64,000 nucleotides of DNA from Hydrogenophaga palleronii_A (lineage in GTDB: Bacteria; Pseudomonadota; Gammaproteobacteria; Burkholderiales; Burkholderiaceae_C): contig NZ_JAVDWU010000003.1 of assembly GCF_031457455.1 (NCBI RefSeq), forward strand, positions 372,001 through 436,000, given 5' to 3'. A program made the translations under genes and the position numbers. Below, piece after piece: positions 8,179 through 17,397 of the stretch. The notes under the pieces were generated by a model, which saw only the letters and a list, made by a program, of their open reading frames with translations, searched no databases and was not told the DNA's origin. Within the stretch, counting starts at the first letter, position 1. Every line of letters begins with the position of its first letter.

Positions 8179-9213
8179 ATGAACCCCCAGCTGACCACGC
8201 CACATTCCCCCCACATGGACCTGGTCTGCCCGGCAGGCAGCCTGCCCGCGCTCAAGGCCGCGGTGGACCATGGCGCCAACTGCGTCTACCTGGGCCTGCG
8301 CGACGCGACCAACGCGCGCAATTTCGCCGGCCTGAACTTCGACGACGCGGCCATCGCCACCGGTGTGGCCTACGCACACGCACGCGGCTGCCAGGTGTTC
8401 ATGGCGCTCAACACCTACCCTCAGGCGGCGCAACCCGAGCGCTGGCGCGAGGCGATGGACAAGGCGGTGAACCTGGGTGTGGACGCGGTGATCCTGGCCG
8501 ACCCCGGTCTGATGCAATACGCGACACAACGCCACCCGCAGTTGCGACTGCACCTGTCGGTGCAAGGCTCGGCCACCAATCCCGAGGCGATCAACCTCTA
8601 TCACCAGCAGTTCGGCATCTCGCGCGCCGTGCTGCCACGCGTGCTGTCGATCGAACAGGTGCGGCAGGTGGTGCAGAAGACACCGGTGGAGATCGAGGTG
8701 TTTGGCTTCGGCAGCCTGTGCGTGATGGTGGAAGGGCGCTGCGCGCTCTCGTCCTACGTCACTGGCGAGTCACCCAACACCCACGGCGTGTGTTCACCTG
8801 CCAAGGCGGTGCGCTGGCAAGAGACCCCGAAGGGCCTGGAGTCGCGCCTGAACGGGGTGTTGATCGACCGCTACGCCGCCGGCGAGAGCGCGGGCTACCC
8901 CACGCTGTGCAAGGGCCGCTTTGACGTGGGAGACGACACCAGCTACTACGCGATCGAAGAGCCCACCAGCCTCAACACACTTTCCTTCTTGCCCCAACTC
9001 CAGAAGATGGGTGTGCGCGCGATCAAGATCGAAGGCCGCCAGCGCAGCCCGGCCTATGTGGCCCAGGTGACCCAGGTCTGGCGCGATGCCATCGACAGCT
9101 GCCAGGCCCAGCCCCAGCACTACACACCCAAGGGTGCCTGGATGGCTTCGCTCGACCAGGTGGCCGAGGGTCAGCAGCACACGCTAGGTGCTTACCACAG
9201 GAAATGGAAGTGA
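8179..9213 (+). CDS. ubiU: UbiU, O2-independent ubiquinone hydroxylation subunit (U32 family)
   Basis: 344 residues. An alternative start at 8215 (MDLVCPAGSLPALKAAV) matches the usual UbiU N-terminus better, and neither has a clear ribosome site. The U32-peptidase-like barrel carries NFAGLNFDD and LSVQGSATN. The 4Fe-4S ligands are visible as four Cys in FGSLCVMVEGRC, THGVCSPAK and YPTLCKGRF. UbiU-UbiV with UbiT hydroxylates the quinone ring without O2, using prephenate as the oxygen donor in E. coli. It heads the plus-strand cluster behind an FNR-type promoter. Confidence 0.93.
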   Translation: MNPQLTTPHSPHMDLVCPAGSLPALKAAVDHGANCVYLGLRDATNARNFAGLNFDDAAIATGVAYAHARGCQVFMALNTYPQAAQPERWREAMDKAVNLGVDAVILADPGLMQYATQRHPQLRLHLSVQGSATNPEAINLYHQQFGISRAVLPRVLSIEQVRQVVQKTPVEIEVFGFGSLCVMVEGRCALSSYVTGESPNTHGVCSPAKAVRWQETPKGLESRLNGVLIDRYAAGESAGYPTLCKGRFDVGDDTSYYAIEEPTSLNTLSFLPQLQKMGVRAIKIEGRQRSPAYVAQVTQVWRDAIDSCQAQPQHYTPKGAWMASLDQVAEGQQHTLGAYHRKWK

Positions 9214-9217
9214 TGGC

Positions 9218-9380
9218 TCCCCCCTGCGCCGCTTCGCGTCTTCCCCCCAGGGGGACCACGCCCTTGGACCGGCAAAGCCGGATCTTCGGCGTGTGCTGGA
9301 AGAGGCACGCGCTCCGGAAAGGGAAGAGCTACCCCTGCGCAGCTTCGCGTCTTCCCCCCGAAAGAGGGACGTGCTCCGGA
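9218..9380 (+). repeat. Interspersed GC-rich repeat: full copy plus shortened second copy
   Basis: A ~101-bp unit at 9218-9318 contains CCCCCTGCGCCGCTTCGCG, the hairpin-forming ACCGGCAAAGCCGG and CTGGAAGAGGCACGCGCTC. It recurs almost identically in inverse orientation at 63408-63507. A second, internally deleted copy (head and tail only) follows at 9331-9380. The repeats fill most of the 243-bp ubiU-ubiV gap. They resemble the non-coding elements scattered between genes in Comamonadaceae genomes. Confidence 0.8.
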
Positions 9381-9456
9381 GGTTGGGCTTCACTCCCTCG
9401 CCCCTCTGGGGAGAGGGTTGGGGTGAGGGGCCGCCGCGCACACTGGAGCCACTGAA

Positions 9457-10377
9457 TTGAAACTCTCTCTCGGACCTTTGCAGTACTACTGGCCGCGCAC
9501 CACGGTGTTCGACTTCTACGAGGCCATGGCCGCCACGGCGGTGGACATCGTCTACCTGGGCGAGGTCACGTGCTCGCGGCGCCACGAGCTGCGCCTGTCT
9601 GACTGGCTGGACGTGGCCGGGCTGATGCGTTCGGCGGGCAAGACCGCTGTGCTGTCTACCCAAGTGCTGCTGGAGTCGGGCTCAGACGTGAGTGCGATGC
9701 AGAAAATCGTGGCAAACACCGGCTTCGACATCGAAGCCAACGACATGGGCGCGGTGAGCGCGCTGGCGGGTCAGCGCCCCTTCGTCGCCGGGCCACACCT
9801 CAACATCTACAACGGACCCACCCTGCGATGGATGGCCTCGCTGGGCGCGTCGCGCTGGGTCGCACCGCTGGAGATGCCGCGCAAGGACCTGGCCCTGCTG
9901 CAACAGCAGCGTCCGCCCGGCCTGCAGACCGAGGTGTTCGTGCACGGGCGCCTGCCGCTGGCCTTCTCGGCCCGCTGCTTCACCGCACGCCACCTCAACC
10001 TGCCCAAGGACGACTGCGGCTTCAGCTGCATCGACCACCCCGATGGCCTGATGCTCAGGACACGCGAGCAGGCAGAATTTCTGGTGCTCAACGGCATCCA
10101 GACCCAATCGGCCCGGGTGCACAGCCTGATCGACGCGTGGGAAGACCTGACCGCGCTGGGCGTGGACGTGGCGCGCATCAGCCCACAGTCACAGCACACG
10201 GCAGAGGTGATCGCCCTGTACCACGCCGTGCGGCAAAACGCCATGGATGGCCCCACCGCCCGTGCCGCCTTGCTCGGTTGGCTGCCCGACCGCGACTGCA
10301 ACGGTTACTGGCACGGCCAACCCGGGCAGGACCGCGTCGAAACTGCAATAGCGGACACCGCAACGGCTACAGTCTGA
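9457..10377 (+). CDS. ubiV: UbiV, O2-independent ubiquinone hydroxylation subunit (U32 family)
   Basis: 306 residues, U32 family. It starts MKLSLGPLQYYWPR, as in UbiV. Four Cys match the cluster ligands: GEVTCSRRHE (residue 39), SARCFTARHLN, DDCGF and SCIDHP. GFDIEANDMGAV and RPFVAGPHLNIYN are conserved barrel segments. It forms a heterodimer with UbiU in anaerobic ubiquinone biosynthesis. It is separated from ubiU by repeat elements but lies on the same strand, and the hemolysin-III gene starts 4 bp after its stop. Confidence 0.93.
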   Translation: MKLSLGPLQYYWPRTTVFDFYEAMAATAVDIVYLGEVTCSRRHELRLSDWLDVAGLMRSAGKTAVLSTQVLLESGSDVSAMQKIVANTGFDIEANDMGAVSALAGQRPFVAGPHLNIYNGPTLRWMASLGASRWVAPLEMPRKDLALLQQQRPPGLQTEVFVHGRLPLAFSARCFTARHLNLPKDDCGFSCIDHPDGLMLRTREQAEFLVLNGIQTQSARVHSLIDAWEDLTALGVDVARISPQSQHTAEVIALYHAVRQNAMDGPTARAALLGWLPDRDCNGYWHGQPGQDRVETAIADTATATV

Positions 10378-10381
10378 ACCC

Positions 10382-10999
10382 ATGGTCGTCGGCGAACGCT
10401 TCAACAGCATCAGCCACCTCGTGGGGGCTGTGTTGGCCGTGGCCGGTTCGGCCACACTCATCACCCTTTCATCGCTGCGGGGCGACCCCTGGCGCATTGT
10501 CGGATTCAGCGTCTACGGTGCCATGCTGGTGGCACTCTATGTGGCGTCCACGCTCTACCACGCGCTGGGTGGCAGGGCCAAGGCCGTGTTTCAAAAGCTG
10601 GACCACTGCAGCATCTACCTGCTGATCGCAGGCAGCTACACGCCGTTTGCACTGGTCTCGCTGCAAGGCCCCTGGGGCTGGACGCTGCTGGCAGTGGTCT
10701 GGTCACTGGCCGTGCTGGGCATTGCGCAGGAGGTCTGGCTGGCGCATGGTGCGCGGATGCTGTCGCTGGTGATCTACGTGCTCATGGGCTGGCTGGCGCT
10801 GGTGGCGGTGGTGCCGCTGTGGGAAGCGCTGGGGCCGGCCGGTTTTGCCTGGCTGGCCGGTGGTGGTGCCCTCTACACCCTGGGCATCGCCTTCTACGCC
10901 ACCGACCACAAGCTGCGCCATGGGCACGGCATCTGGCACCTGTTCGTGCTCGGGGGCAGCACCTGTCATTTTTTCACCTTGCTGCTGTACGTGGCCTGA
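10382..10999 (+). CDS. Hemolysin III / TrhA family membrane protein
   Basis: 205 residues with about seven hydrophobic helices. It has the PAQR/HlyIII marks ERFNSISHLVGA (first His), STLYHALG, and KLDHCSIYLLIAGSYTP, plus a C-terminal GIWHLFVLGGSTCHFF. The conserved His/Asp set is thought to bind Zn. The E. coli homologue TrhA/YqfA affects membrane energetics; the true function is unsettled. Position inside the ubi cluster (4 bp after ubiV, 16 bp before ubiT) indicates co-transcription. Confidence 0.88.
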   Translation: MVVGERFNSISHLVGAVLAVAGSATLITLSSLRGDPWRIVGFSVYGAMLVALYVASTLYHALGGRAKAVFQKLDHCSIYLLIAGSYTPFALVSLQGPWGWTLLAVVWSLAVLGIAQEVWLAHGARMLSLVIYVLMGWLALVAVVPLWEALGPAGFAWLAGGGALYTLGIAFYATDHKLRHGHGIWHLFVLGGSTCHFFTLLLYVA

Positions 11000-11015
11000 A
11001 CGCCACCCCACCCTC

Positions 11016-11531
11016 ATGACCGAAACCCTTGCCCACGCCCAGCGCCACACCCTTCCTCCGCCGCTCGCGGCCGTGCTTGGGCGCCTGCCGCCGTACCCCG
11101 GCTCGCTGCTGCTGGTCAGCGGGCTCAACCTGGTGCTGGCGCGCCAGTTGCCCGCCGACGTGGCCAGGCGCCTGCAGGGCCAGCGCATCCGCATCCACGT
11201 GCGAGACGCCGGGCTCAAGTTCGACTTTGCCTGGCGGGGCACGGTGTTCCGCGCCATCGCGCCCCAGCCCACGCCCGATCTCACCCTCAGCGCCAACGCG
11301 CACGACTTCCTGCGCCTGGCGCAGCGGCTGGAAGACCCGGACACCCTGTTCTTCAACCGCCGCCTCTCCATGGAAGGAGACACCGAACTGGGCCTGGTGG
11401 TCAAGAATGCGCTCGACGCGCTGGAGTTGCCGGTGTTCGACGCCGCGCAGTGGGCACCCGCGGCCGTGCTGTCTCGCCTGCGGCAGCTGCGCCCATCGGG
11501 TGCACCGGGGCACCGCCATGGCCCGCGCTGA
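11016..11531 (+). CDS. ubiT: UbiT, SCP2-domain accessory factor of anaerobic ubiquinone synthesis
   Basis: 171 residues from the ATG at 11016 (MTETLAHAQRHTLPPP); longer in-frame ORFs overlap the previous gene. The sterol-carrier-protein-2 (SCP2) domain spans about residues 45-140: a lipid-binding fold seen in IRIHVRDAGLKFDFAWRG and RLSMEGDTELGLVVKN. UbiT works with UbiU/UbiV, probably handling hydrophobic quinone intermediates. Its 3' end overlaps the DGC gene by 14 bp. Confidence 0.9.
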   Translation: MTETLAHAQRHTLPPPLAAVLGRLPPYPGSLLLVSGLNLVLARQLPADVARRLQGQRIRIHVRDAGLKFDFAWRGTVFRAIAPQPTPDLTLSANAHDFLRLAQRLEDPDTLFFNRRLSMEGDTELGLVVKNALDALELPVFDAAQWAPAAVLSRLRQLRPSGAPGHRHGPR

Positions 11532-11928
11532 CCCCAAGCTGCCCCTTGTCTACGCGTGCTCCGGCTGCTCCAGCGCCGCGCAGCTGGCCAACCACGTGGC
11601 GGTGCGGCTGGACCGCATGGGCAAGGCCGAGATGTCCTGCATCGCGGGTGTGGGTGGTGACGTGCCCAGCCTGCTGAAAACGGCCCGATCGGGGCGCCCC
11701 ATCGTGGTCCTGGACGGTTGCCCTCTGGAATGCGCGCGCCACTGCCTGAGCCGCCACGGCATCGAGCCCACGCAGCACCACCAGCTCAACATCTATGGCG
11801 TGCGCAGGCGCCTGCACGAAGATTTCGACCCGCAAGAGGCCGAGGCCGTGCTGTTCCGGGTGCGCAGCGACCTGCGGCAGCTCTTGCCAGAGGCCACCAT
11901 GCCACCCGATGAGCCCCCCACCGCTTGA
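11518..11928 (+). CDS. DGC-domain putative zinc-binding protein
   Basis: 136 residues from the ATG at 11518. Cys-rich motifs are YACSGCSSAAQLANH at the N-terminus, EMSCIAGVGGDV, and the family signature VVLDGCPLECARHCL (DGC). Proteins of this family are predicted to bind zinc or another metal; no biochemical role is established. It overlaps ubiT by 14 bp and ubiX by 20 bp, so it is translationally coupled inside the anaerobic ubiquinone cluster, which hints at a role in that pathway or in its Fe-S clusters. Confidence 0.82.
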   Translation: MARADPKLPLVYACSGCSSAAQLANHVAVRLDRMGKAEMSCIAGVGGDVPSLLKTARSGRPIVVLDGCPLECARHCLSRHGIEPTQHHQLNIYGVRRRLHEDFDPQEAEAVLFRVRSDLRQLLPEATMPPDEPPTA

Positions 11929-12496
11929 ACCACGCCGCCTGCTGGTGGCCGTCACCGGTGCCAGCGGCGCAGTCTATGGCCTGCGCCTGCTGCAGGCGCT
12001 GCAACACGCGCCCGGGGTGCAGACCCATGCCGTGGTGTCCGACGCGGGCTGGCTCACGCTGCGCCACGAGCTCAACGTGGACGCCGACGCGCTGCGCCCG
12101 CTGGTGCACACCCTGCACGACGCGGCCCAGCTCGGCGCCGGCCCGGCCAGCGGCTCGTTCCGCTGCGACGGCATGGTGGTGGCGCCCTGCTCCATGCGCA
12201 CTCTCGCGGCTATCGCGCACGGCCTGTCGGACAACCTCCTCACGCGCGCGGCCGACGTGATGCTCAAGGAACGCCGCCGCCTGGTGCTCATGACCCGCGA
12301 AACGCCTTTGCACCTGGGCCATCTGCGCAACATGGTGAGCGTCACCGAGATGGGCGCCATCGTCTGCCCACCCATGCCAGCGTTCTACCTGCATCCGCAG
12401 TCCATCGACGATTTGGTGGACGCCAGCGTAGCGCGCGTGCTCGACTTGCTGGATGTACCGCACGCGCTGAGCCAGCGCTGGGAGGGGCTGGAATGA
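11909..12496 (+). CDS. ubiX: UbiX flavin prenyltransferase
   Basis: 195 residues from the ATG at 11909 (MSPPPLEPRRLLVAVTGASG). The flavin site appears as LLVAVTGASGAVYGLRLLQAL. VVAPCSMRTLAAIAHGLSDNL and VLMTRETPLHLGHLRNM are conserved UbiX segments (SMxTLAxIAxG; RExPL). It makes prenylated FMN, the cofactor of UbiD, whose gene overlaps by 4 nt (ATGA). Confidence 0.95.
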   Translation: MSPPPLEPRRLLVAVTGASGAVYGLRLLQALQHAPGVQTHAVVSDAGWLTLRHELNVDADALRPLVHTLHDAAQLGAGPASGSFRCDGMVVAPCSMRTLAAIAHGLSDNLLTRAADVMLKERRRLVLMTRETPLHLGHLRNMVSVTEMGAIVCPPMPAFYLHPQSIDDLVDASVARVLDLLDVPHALSQRWEGLE

Positions 12497-13977
12497 GCTA
12501 CCGCGATCTGCGCGACTTCATGGCCCAGCTGGAACAAACCGGCGAGTTGCGGCGCATCAACGAACCGGTCTCGCCGCATCTGGAAATGACCGCGCTGTGC
12601 GACCGCGTGCTGCGCGCCGGCGGCCCGGCCCTGCTGTTCGAGCGGCCCACCGGCCACGGCATGCCGGTATTGGGCAACCTGTTTGGCACCACGGGCCGCG
12701 TGGCACGCGCCATGGGTGTGGGCAGCCTGGGCGAGCTGCGCCAGTTCGGCGAAGTGCTGGCCGCGCTCAAGGAGCCGCAGGCGCCGGGTGGGCTCAAGGA
12801 CATGTTGGCCTTGAGCGGTCTGCTCAAGACGCTGTGGCACATGAGCCCCAAGGAACGCAGTTCAGCGCCCTGCCAGGACCTGGTGTGGGAAGGCGCCGAC
12901 GTGGACCTGGCGCGCCTGCCCATCCAGCACTGCTGGCCCGACGACGTGGCCCCGCTCATCACCTGGGGCCTGGTGATCACGCGCGGGCCGCACAAGACGC
13001 GGCAGAACCTGGGCATCTACCGCCAGCAGGTGCTCTCGCGCAACCAGCTCATCGTGCGCTGGCTCGCGCACCGCGGCGGCGCGCTCGATTTTCGCGACCA
13101 CTGCCGGCAGCACCCGGGCCAGCCCTACCCGGTGGCCGTGGCCCTGGGCGCCGACCCGGCCACCATCCTGGGCGCCGTCACGCCGGTGCCCGACAGCCTC
13201 TCCGAATACCAGTTCGCCGGCCTGCTGCGCGGCGCACGTACCGAAGTGGTCCGCGCGCTGGGCCTGCCCTTGCAGGTGCCGGCCTCCGCCGAGATCGTGC
13301 TCGAAGGTCACATCCAGCCCGACGCCTCGCACCCCAGTGGCTGGCAGCACGCGCTCGAAGGACCCTACGGCGACCACACCGGCTACTACAACGAAACCGC
13401 CGAGTTCCCGGTGTTCACGGTGGAGCGCATCACGATGCGGCGCGACGCCATCTACCACTCCACCTACACCGGCAAGCCGCCGGACGAACCCGCCATGCTC
13501 GCGCTGGCGATGAACGAGCTGTTCATCCCGCTGTTGCAGCGCCAGTTCCCCGAGATCACCGACTTTTACCTGCCACCCGAGGCCTGCAGTTACCGCATGG
13601 CGGTGGTGCAGATCCGCAAGGCCTACGCCGGCCACGCGCGGCGCGTCATGATGGGCGTGTGGAGCCACCTGCGCCAGTTCATGTACACCAAGTTCGTGCT
13701 GGTGGTGGACGAAGACATCGACGTGCGCAACTGGGCCGAGGTGGTCTGGGCCATGAGCACGCGCATGGACCCGGTGCGCGACACGATGCTGATCGAAAAC
13801 ACCCCCATCGACTACCTCGACTTTGCCTCACCCGTGAGCGGCCTGGGCAGCAAGATGGGCCTGGACGCAACGAACAAATGGCCCGGCGAAACACAACGCG
13901 AATGGGGCCGGGTGATGCGCATGGACCCGGCCGTGCGCGAGCGCATGGAAGCGCTGGCCATACAGAACGGGCTGTGA
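12493..13977 (+). CDS. ubiD: UbiD 3-octaprenyl-4-hydroxybenzoate decarboxylase
   Basis: 494 residues, full length. It starts MSYRDLRDFMAQLEQTGELRRI. Conserved segments are ITWGLVITRGPHKTRQNLGIYR, the E-rich active-site region GPYGDHTGYYNE, and RMVKL-like MDPAVRERMEAL at the end. It is a prenylated-FMN-dependent decarboxylase of ubiquinone synthesis. It overlaps ubiX by 4 nt and ends the cluster; the HrpB-like gene follows convergently after 90 bp, marking the left border of the secretion island. Confidence 0.95.
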   Translation: MSYRDLRDFMAQLEQTGELRRINEPVSPHLEMTALCDRVLRAGGPALLFERPTGHGMPVLGNLFGTTGRVARAMGVGSLGELRQFGEVLAALKEPQAPGGLKDMLALSGLLKTLWHMSPKERSSAPCQDLVWEGADVDLARLPIQHCWPDDVAPLITWGLVITRGPHKTRQNLGIYRQQVLSRNQLIVRWLAHRGGALDFRDHCRQHPGQPYPVAVALGADPATILGAVTPVPDSLSEYQFAGLLRGARTEVVRALGLPLQVPASAEIVLEGHIQPDASHPSGWQHALEGPYGDHTGYYNETAEFPVFTVERITMRRDAIYHSTYTGKPPDEPAMLALAMNELFIPLLQRQFPEITDFYLPPEACSYRMAVVQIRKAYAGHARRVMMGVWSHLRQFMYTKFVLVVDEDIDVRNWAEVVWAMSTRMDPVRDTMLIENTPIDYLDFASPVSGLGSKMGLDATNKWPGETQREWGRVMRMDPAVRERMEALAIQNGL

Positions 13978-14067
13978 CGCCGGACCGTCACCAGCCGTAG
14001 ATTTGCACGTTGCCAAGAGCGCGAATTCATCGGTTTCATTTCATGCAGCTATTTCCGGAACAGCACA

Positions 14068-15543
14068 CTAGCAGGCAGCGCCTCCCAGACCTGGGGCCAG
14101 TCCACGCAGCGTTTGCGTGGGCGTTTGGTCAAAACGCGAACGGTAGTTGTGCACCAGCGTGGATCGGTTCGTGACCCCCCAGCGCGACGCAACCTCCAGC
14201 ACGGCGGCGCCGCCCCCTTGGTCCTGAAGATCCTGGTGAATGTTCTCCATGCGCCGGGTACGGATCAGCTCAGCAGGCGTGATGCCCAGGTGGGTTCGGA
14301 ACGCCAGTTGCAAGGCCCGCTCCGTCACGTCGATGTGCGCGGCGACCTGCCGCACCGAGAGGCTTTCGTCGGCCAGGTGATCCAGAATGAACTGGTAGGC
14401 CCGGCGGTAGCGCAACGGCAGGCGCATCTTGGCGGCATCGCCCGCGTCGGTCTGCTTGGCTTGTTGCAGGAACGTCGGGGTGCGGCCGACGGCGACATAG
14501 TTGCGCAGAGCCTGAACGGCCTGTTGGGTGTGCAGGCGGTACAGGCGCAAAGCGTCGATGTGGCGGCCCTGTTGTTGGTGCAACTTGGCCAGGCAGTATT
14601 GCAACTCCAGCGCATAGCGGCTGCGGCGCGTCTGTGCTTCATTGAAGGTGAGGGGGGCCAGCAGCTCAGAGGCCGCGCGCGTTGCGTCCCGGCTCATCAG
14701 CATCAGGGCCCCTTCAATGCGGGCATGCGTTTCAACTTCGCTCATGCGGCGCTCGCGCAACCATGCCAGGGCGTCGTTCACGTGCGCCGCCGCTTCGGTG
14801 CCCACACATTCCTTTTCCAGCAAGCGCCGCAGGTACCGCATGCGAATGGCCGCCCAAGGGGCCCACGCCTGTACCGCGGTCGCCGCGCTCCCGAGCTTCT
14901 GGTGCAAGGCCGAGGGGTCGAGCAACTCCGCAGCGCCGTCCTGGAACACGGTGCCCAGCGCATGGTCATCCATGAACTCGCCCGCACGTTCGCTGTGCAA
15001 CACCGAAAGCTCCAGGGCGAGGCAGTCCACCAGCTGCGCGAAACGCTCATTGGCCAAGGTGCGTGCCAACGCACGTGCCGCTTCAACCGACTTCAGTGCG
15101 CTGCGGCAATCGCCTGCCCGGTGCACGGAGATGGCCGCCGCGGCCATGGCCTCGATGCGAGCCTCTACCGGGGCCCGTGCATCGTCGGCCACGGCCCCAA
15201 AGCATTCGAGGGCCCGGCCTGGGCGGTTGAGGTGCAGCAGCATGGCCCCTTGGTCCATGGTGCCGTACCAGCGCACCATGGGCCTGGAGATGGCTTCGTA
15301 GCTCTTCAGCTGGCGCTGGAACAGTTCCTCGGCCTCCTCTTCCTTTCCACATGCCAGCATCACGCGGCCCAGTAGCTGGCCCAGCGCTGCACGCTGTGGC
15401 ACGGCATCGGGGGTGGCAGGCAGCCTTTCGTAACGTTCGCTTCCCATGCGCAGCGCGCTGGGAATGTCGCCTTGAAGAACAAGTTGGGCGATGTCGCGGT
15501 GCAACACGCTGGCTCTCAATGATGTCAGTGCAAGTACGAACAT
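14068..15543 (-). CDS. hrpB: HrpB/HrpX-type AraC regulator of the type III secretion regulon
   Basis: 491 residues. The N-terminal ~360 residues are helical and TPR-like (for example GKEEEAEELFQRQLKSYEAI, GRALECFGAVADDARAP). The C-terminal ~115 residues are an AraC double helix-turn-helix (LSVRQVAAHIDVTERALQLAFR; YRSRFDQTPTQTLRG). Length and this TPR-AraC layout match Ralstonia HrpB and Xanthomonas HrpX (about 476 residues), which activate PIP/hrpII-box promoters. Eight such boxes occur in this window. The start has GGAG 5-8 nt upstream. The 490-bp upstream region holds a tandem duplication (see repeat). Confidence 0.85.
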   Translation of the reverse strand: MFVLALTSLRASVLHRDIAQLVLQGDIPSALRMGSERYERLPATPDAVPQRAALGQLLGRVMLACGKEEEAEELFQRQLKSYEAISRPMVRWYGTMDQGAMLLHLNRPGRALECFGAVADDARAPVEARIEAMAAAAISVHRAGDCRSALKSVEAARALARTLANERFAQLVDCLALELSVLHSERAGEFMDDHALGTVFQDGAAELLDPSALHQKLGSAATAVQAWAPWAAIRMRYLRRLLEKECVGTEAAAHVNDALAWLRERRMSEVETHARIEGALMLMSRDATRAASELLAPLTFNEAQTRRSRYALELQYCLAKLHQQQGRHIDALRLYRLHTQQAVQALRNYVAVGRTPTFLQQAKQTDAGDAAKMRLPLRYRRAYQFILDHLADESLSVRQVAAHIDVTERALQLAFRTHLGITPAELIRTRRMENIHQDLQDQGGGAAVLEVASRWGVTNRSTLVHNYRSRFDQTPTQTLRGLAPGLGGAAC

Positions 15544-15603
15544 GGTCTCTCCGTGGGGCTGTCGACCGGGGTTGGCCGATGACGTTCATCCTAGGTTTCA
15601 ATG

Positions 15604-15698
15604 TTTCGTTTAGGAATCACATCCTCTCTGCGAAATCCTCACAAATTCGCTGTAATATTTCGTTCATAAATCGCATTCGCTCAGCGAAATCCTCACAA
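15604..15698. repeat. Imperfect 54-bp tandem duplication upstream of the hrpB-like gene
   Basis: A ~41-bp unit starting TTTCGTT and ending GCGAAATCCTCACAA occurs at about 15604-15644 and 15658-15698, offset 54 bp, with the last 15 bp identical. It contains several TTCG/CGAA half sites, but none at the 20-bp PIP spacing. The rest of 15544-16034 contains no gene I can support. The duplication may be the control region of the regulator gene. Confidence 0.65.
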
Positions 15699-16034
15699 GT
15701 TCTTGCTTTGTCCCTGGCGAGATGGGCGTCGTTCGTGCACGCCCGTACCAAGCGCTACAGACCCGATTGAGCCGCCAGGGAGCGCGCTGGCTGCGTTGCT
15801 TCTTCTTGCGGCCAAGAGCCCGTAGTTCGTTCGGCGCGGGTTTGGGCAACAAGGCCGAACACGGCTGAAAAAAGGGCGCCGATGCCCCTCCGATAGACTT
15901 GCCCACAGACGCGTAGCCGCATTGCTACAACCCAACAGCTGGGTCAAGCTTGGATAAAAACAGGGAGCTCGGGATTGCGTGAAATTCAACAGCCAATCCC
16001 GCAAAGAATCACTCTGCTGATGACAGAGCCAAGC

Positions 16035-17397
16035 ATGAGAAAAACGCAAACACATCTCATCGGGTGAACGAGGGCCGGCCTCGCCAGCATGCTGGCCCTG
16101 TCGCTGGCGGCCTGCGGAGGTGATCTCCCCCAACACTTTCGGCGATGGTGAAGAGACCAATGTCCAGGCCACCGTGAGTGGGGATGCCAGCAGCAATGGC
16201 GGCACTGAGGGTGCTACTGACAGTGAAGAAGACGGTAGCGACCCTGTGCCATCCTCCCCGTCAACACCCGAGCAGGTCCGCGCTATCACTCATCCGGGCG
16301 CTCCGCTGACCCTCTCGGACCTGCAGACGCTCAAGGTGTACATCGATGAAGGCAGGCAGCCGTGGAAGTCCGCCTACGAGCTATTAGCGAAGGACGGCAG
16401 GGCCCAGGCCACCTATGGCATGGCAGGCCCGTTCGCGAAAGTAAGCCGCGCCCCCGACGAGAACCTGTGGCCATGGCGCGTCGACATGATGGCGATCTGG
16501 AATCTCTCGCGGAGGTGGTATTTCACCCAGGACGACAAATATGCGATAAAGGCGCGAGAGGTACTGCTTGCCTGGGCCACCAATCACACCGAGTTCGCTG
16601 GACGCGAGTCGATGCTCGATCTGGGCGACTACGCCTACATGTTCGTCGGGGGTGCGGACATCCTGCGTGGTACATGGCCGGGCTGGAGCGAAACCGACAC
16701 GGCGGTCGTCAAAAAGTATTTCAAAGAAGTGCTGATGCCGGCATCGAACCCCTATGGCGAAATCCAGTACGGAGCAGCCAACAAGGGCGCCCTCTATTCG
16801 GTGAAGCGTTCCACCTCCCCGGGCGGCGGCTACACGACCATCGCCTCGGACATCAAGGGCAGCAGCTATACGGACAGGTCGGTGAGCAACGGCACCACCT
16901 ACTACTACACCGTCACGGCGACCAACTCCGCCGGCATGAGCGACAGTTCCCCCGAGGACAGTGCCACGCCGGTTCGCCCGCTGGCGTACATCGCTACCGG
17001 CGGCGCTGCCAGCGACAGTGCGAACAACCCGACCAACGCCCTGAGCGCCTTCGACCAAAACTCGGCGACGCAGTGGTTCTACACGGGCGTGAGCGGCTGG
17101 CTGCAGTATGACCTCGGCCGCACGGAAATCGTCCGGCGCTATACGGTCACCAACTCCTTCGACAGGGTCCCGCGTGATCCGAAGGGCTGGCAGTTCCAGG
17201 GCTCCAGCGACGACGTCAGCTGGACGACGCTCGACGTGCGAAGCAACCAGATGTCCGACGAGCGCTTCGTGTTGAAGAGCTATGGGGTCGCAAGTCCGGC
17301 CGCCTATCGCTACTACCGGCTCAACATCACAGCCAACAATGGCGAGGACACCTTCATAGCCCCCGGCGAATTCGGGCTGTTTGCTGCCAGGCCGTAG
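16035..17397 (+). pseudogene. Broken polysaccharide-lyase-like lipoprotein gene
   Basis: The ATG at 16035 opens a leader MRKTQTHLIG interrupted by an in-frame TGA at 16065. The same frame then reads a lipobox (SMLALSLAACGG). A shift of frame near 16120-16130, in a C-run, leads to a 425-codon ORF. That ORF starts with a Ser/Gly-rich linker, then an alginate-lyase-like (PF05426 type) helical part (residues about 50-225: RQPWKSAYELL, LWPWRVDMMAIWNLS). It jumps abruptly after GAANKGA into a fibronectin-III segment (YTDRSVSNGTTYYYTVTATN) and an F5/8 (discoidin) carbohydrate-binding domain. The catalytic part looks truncated by an internal in-frame deletion. Stop, frameshift and deletion together mark a decayed secreted lyase. 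Confidence 0.7.

Noticed and set aside
15605..15690. PIP box upstream of the hrpB-like gene
   Set aside because: TTCG/CGAA half sites occur at spacings of 13, 17, 30 and 54 bp, never the 20 bp needed.
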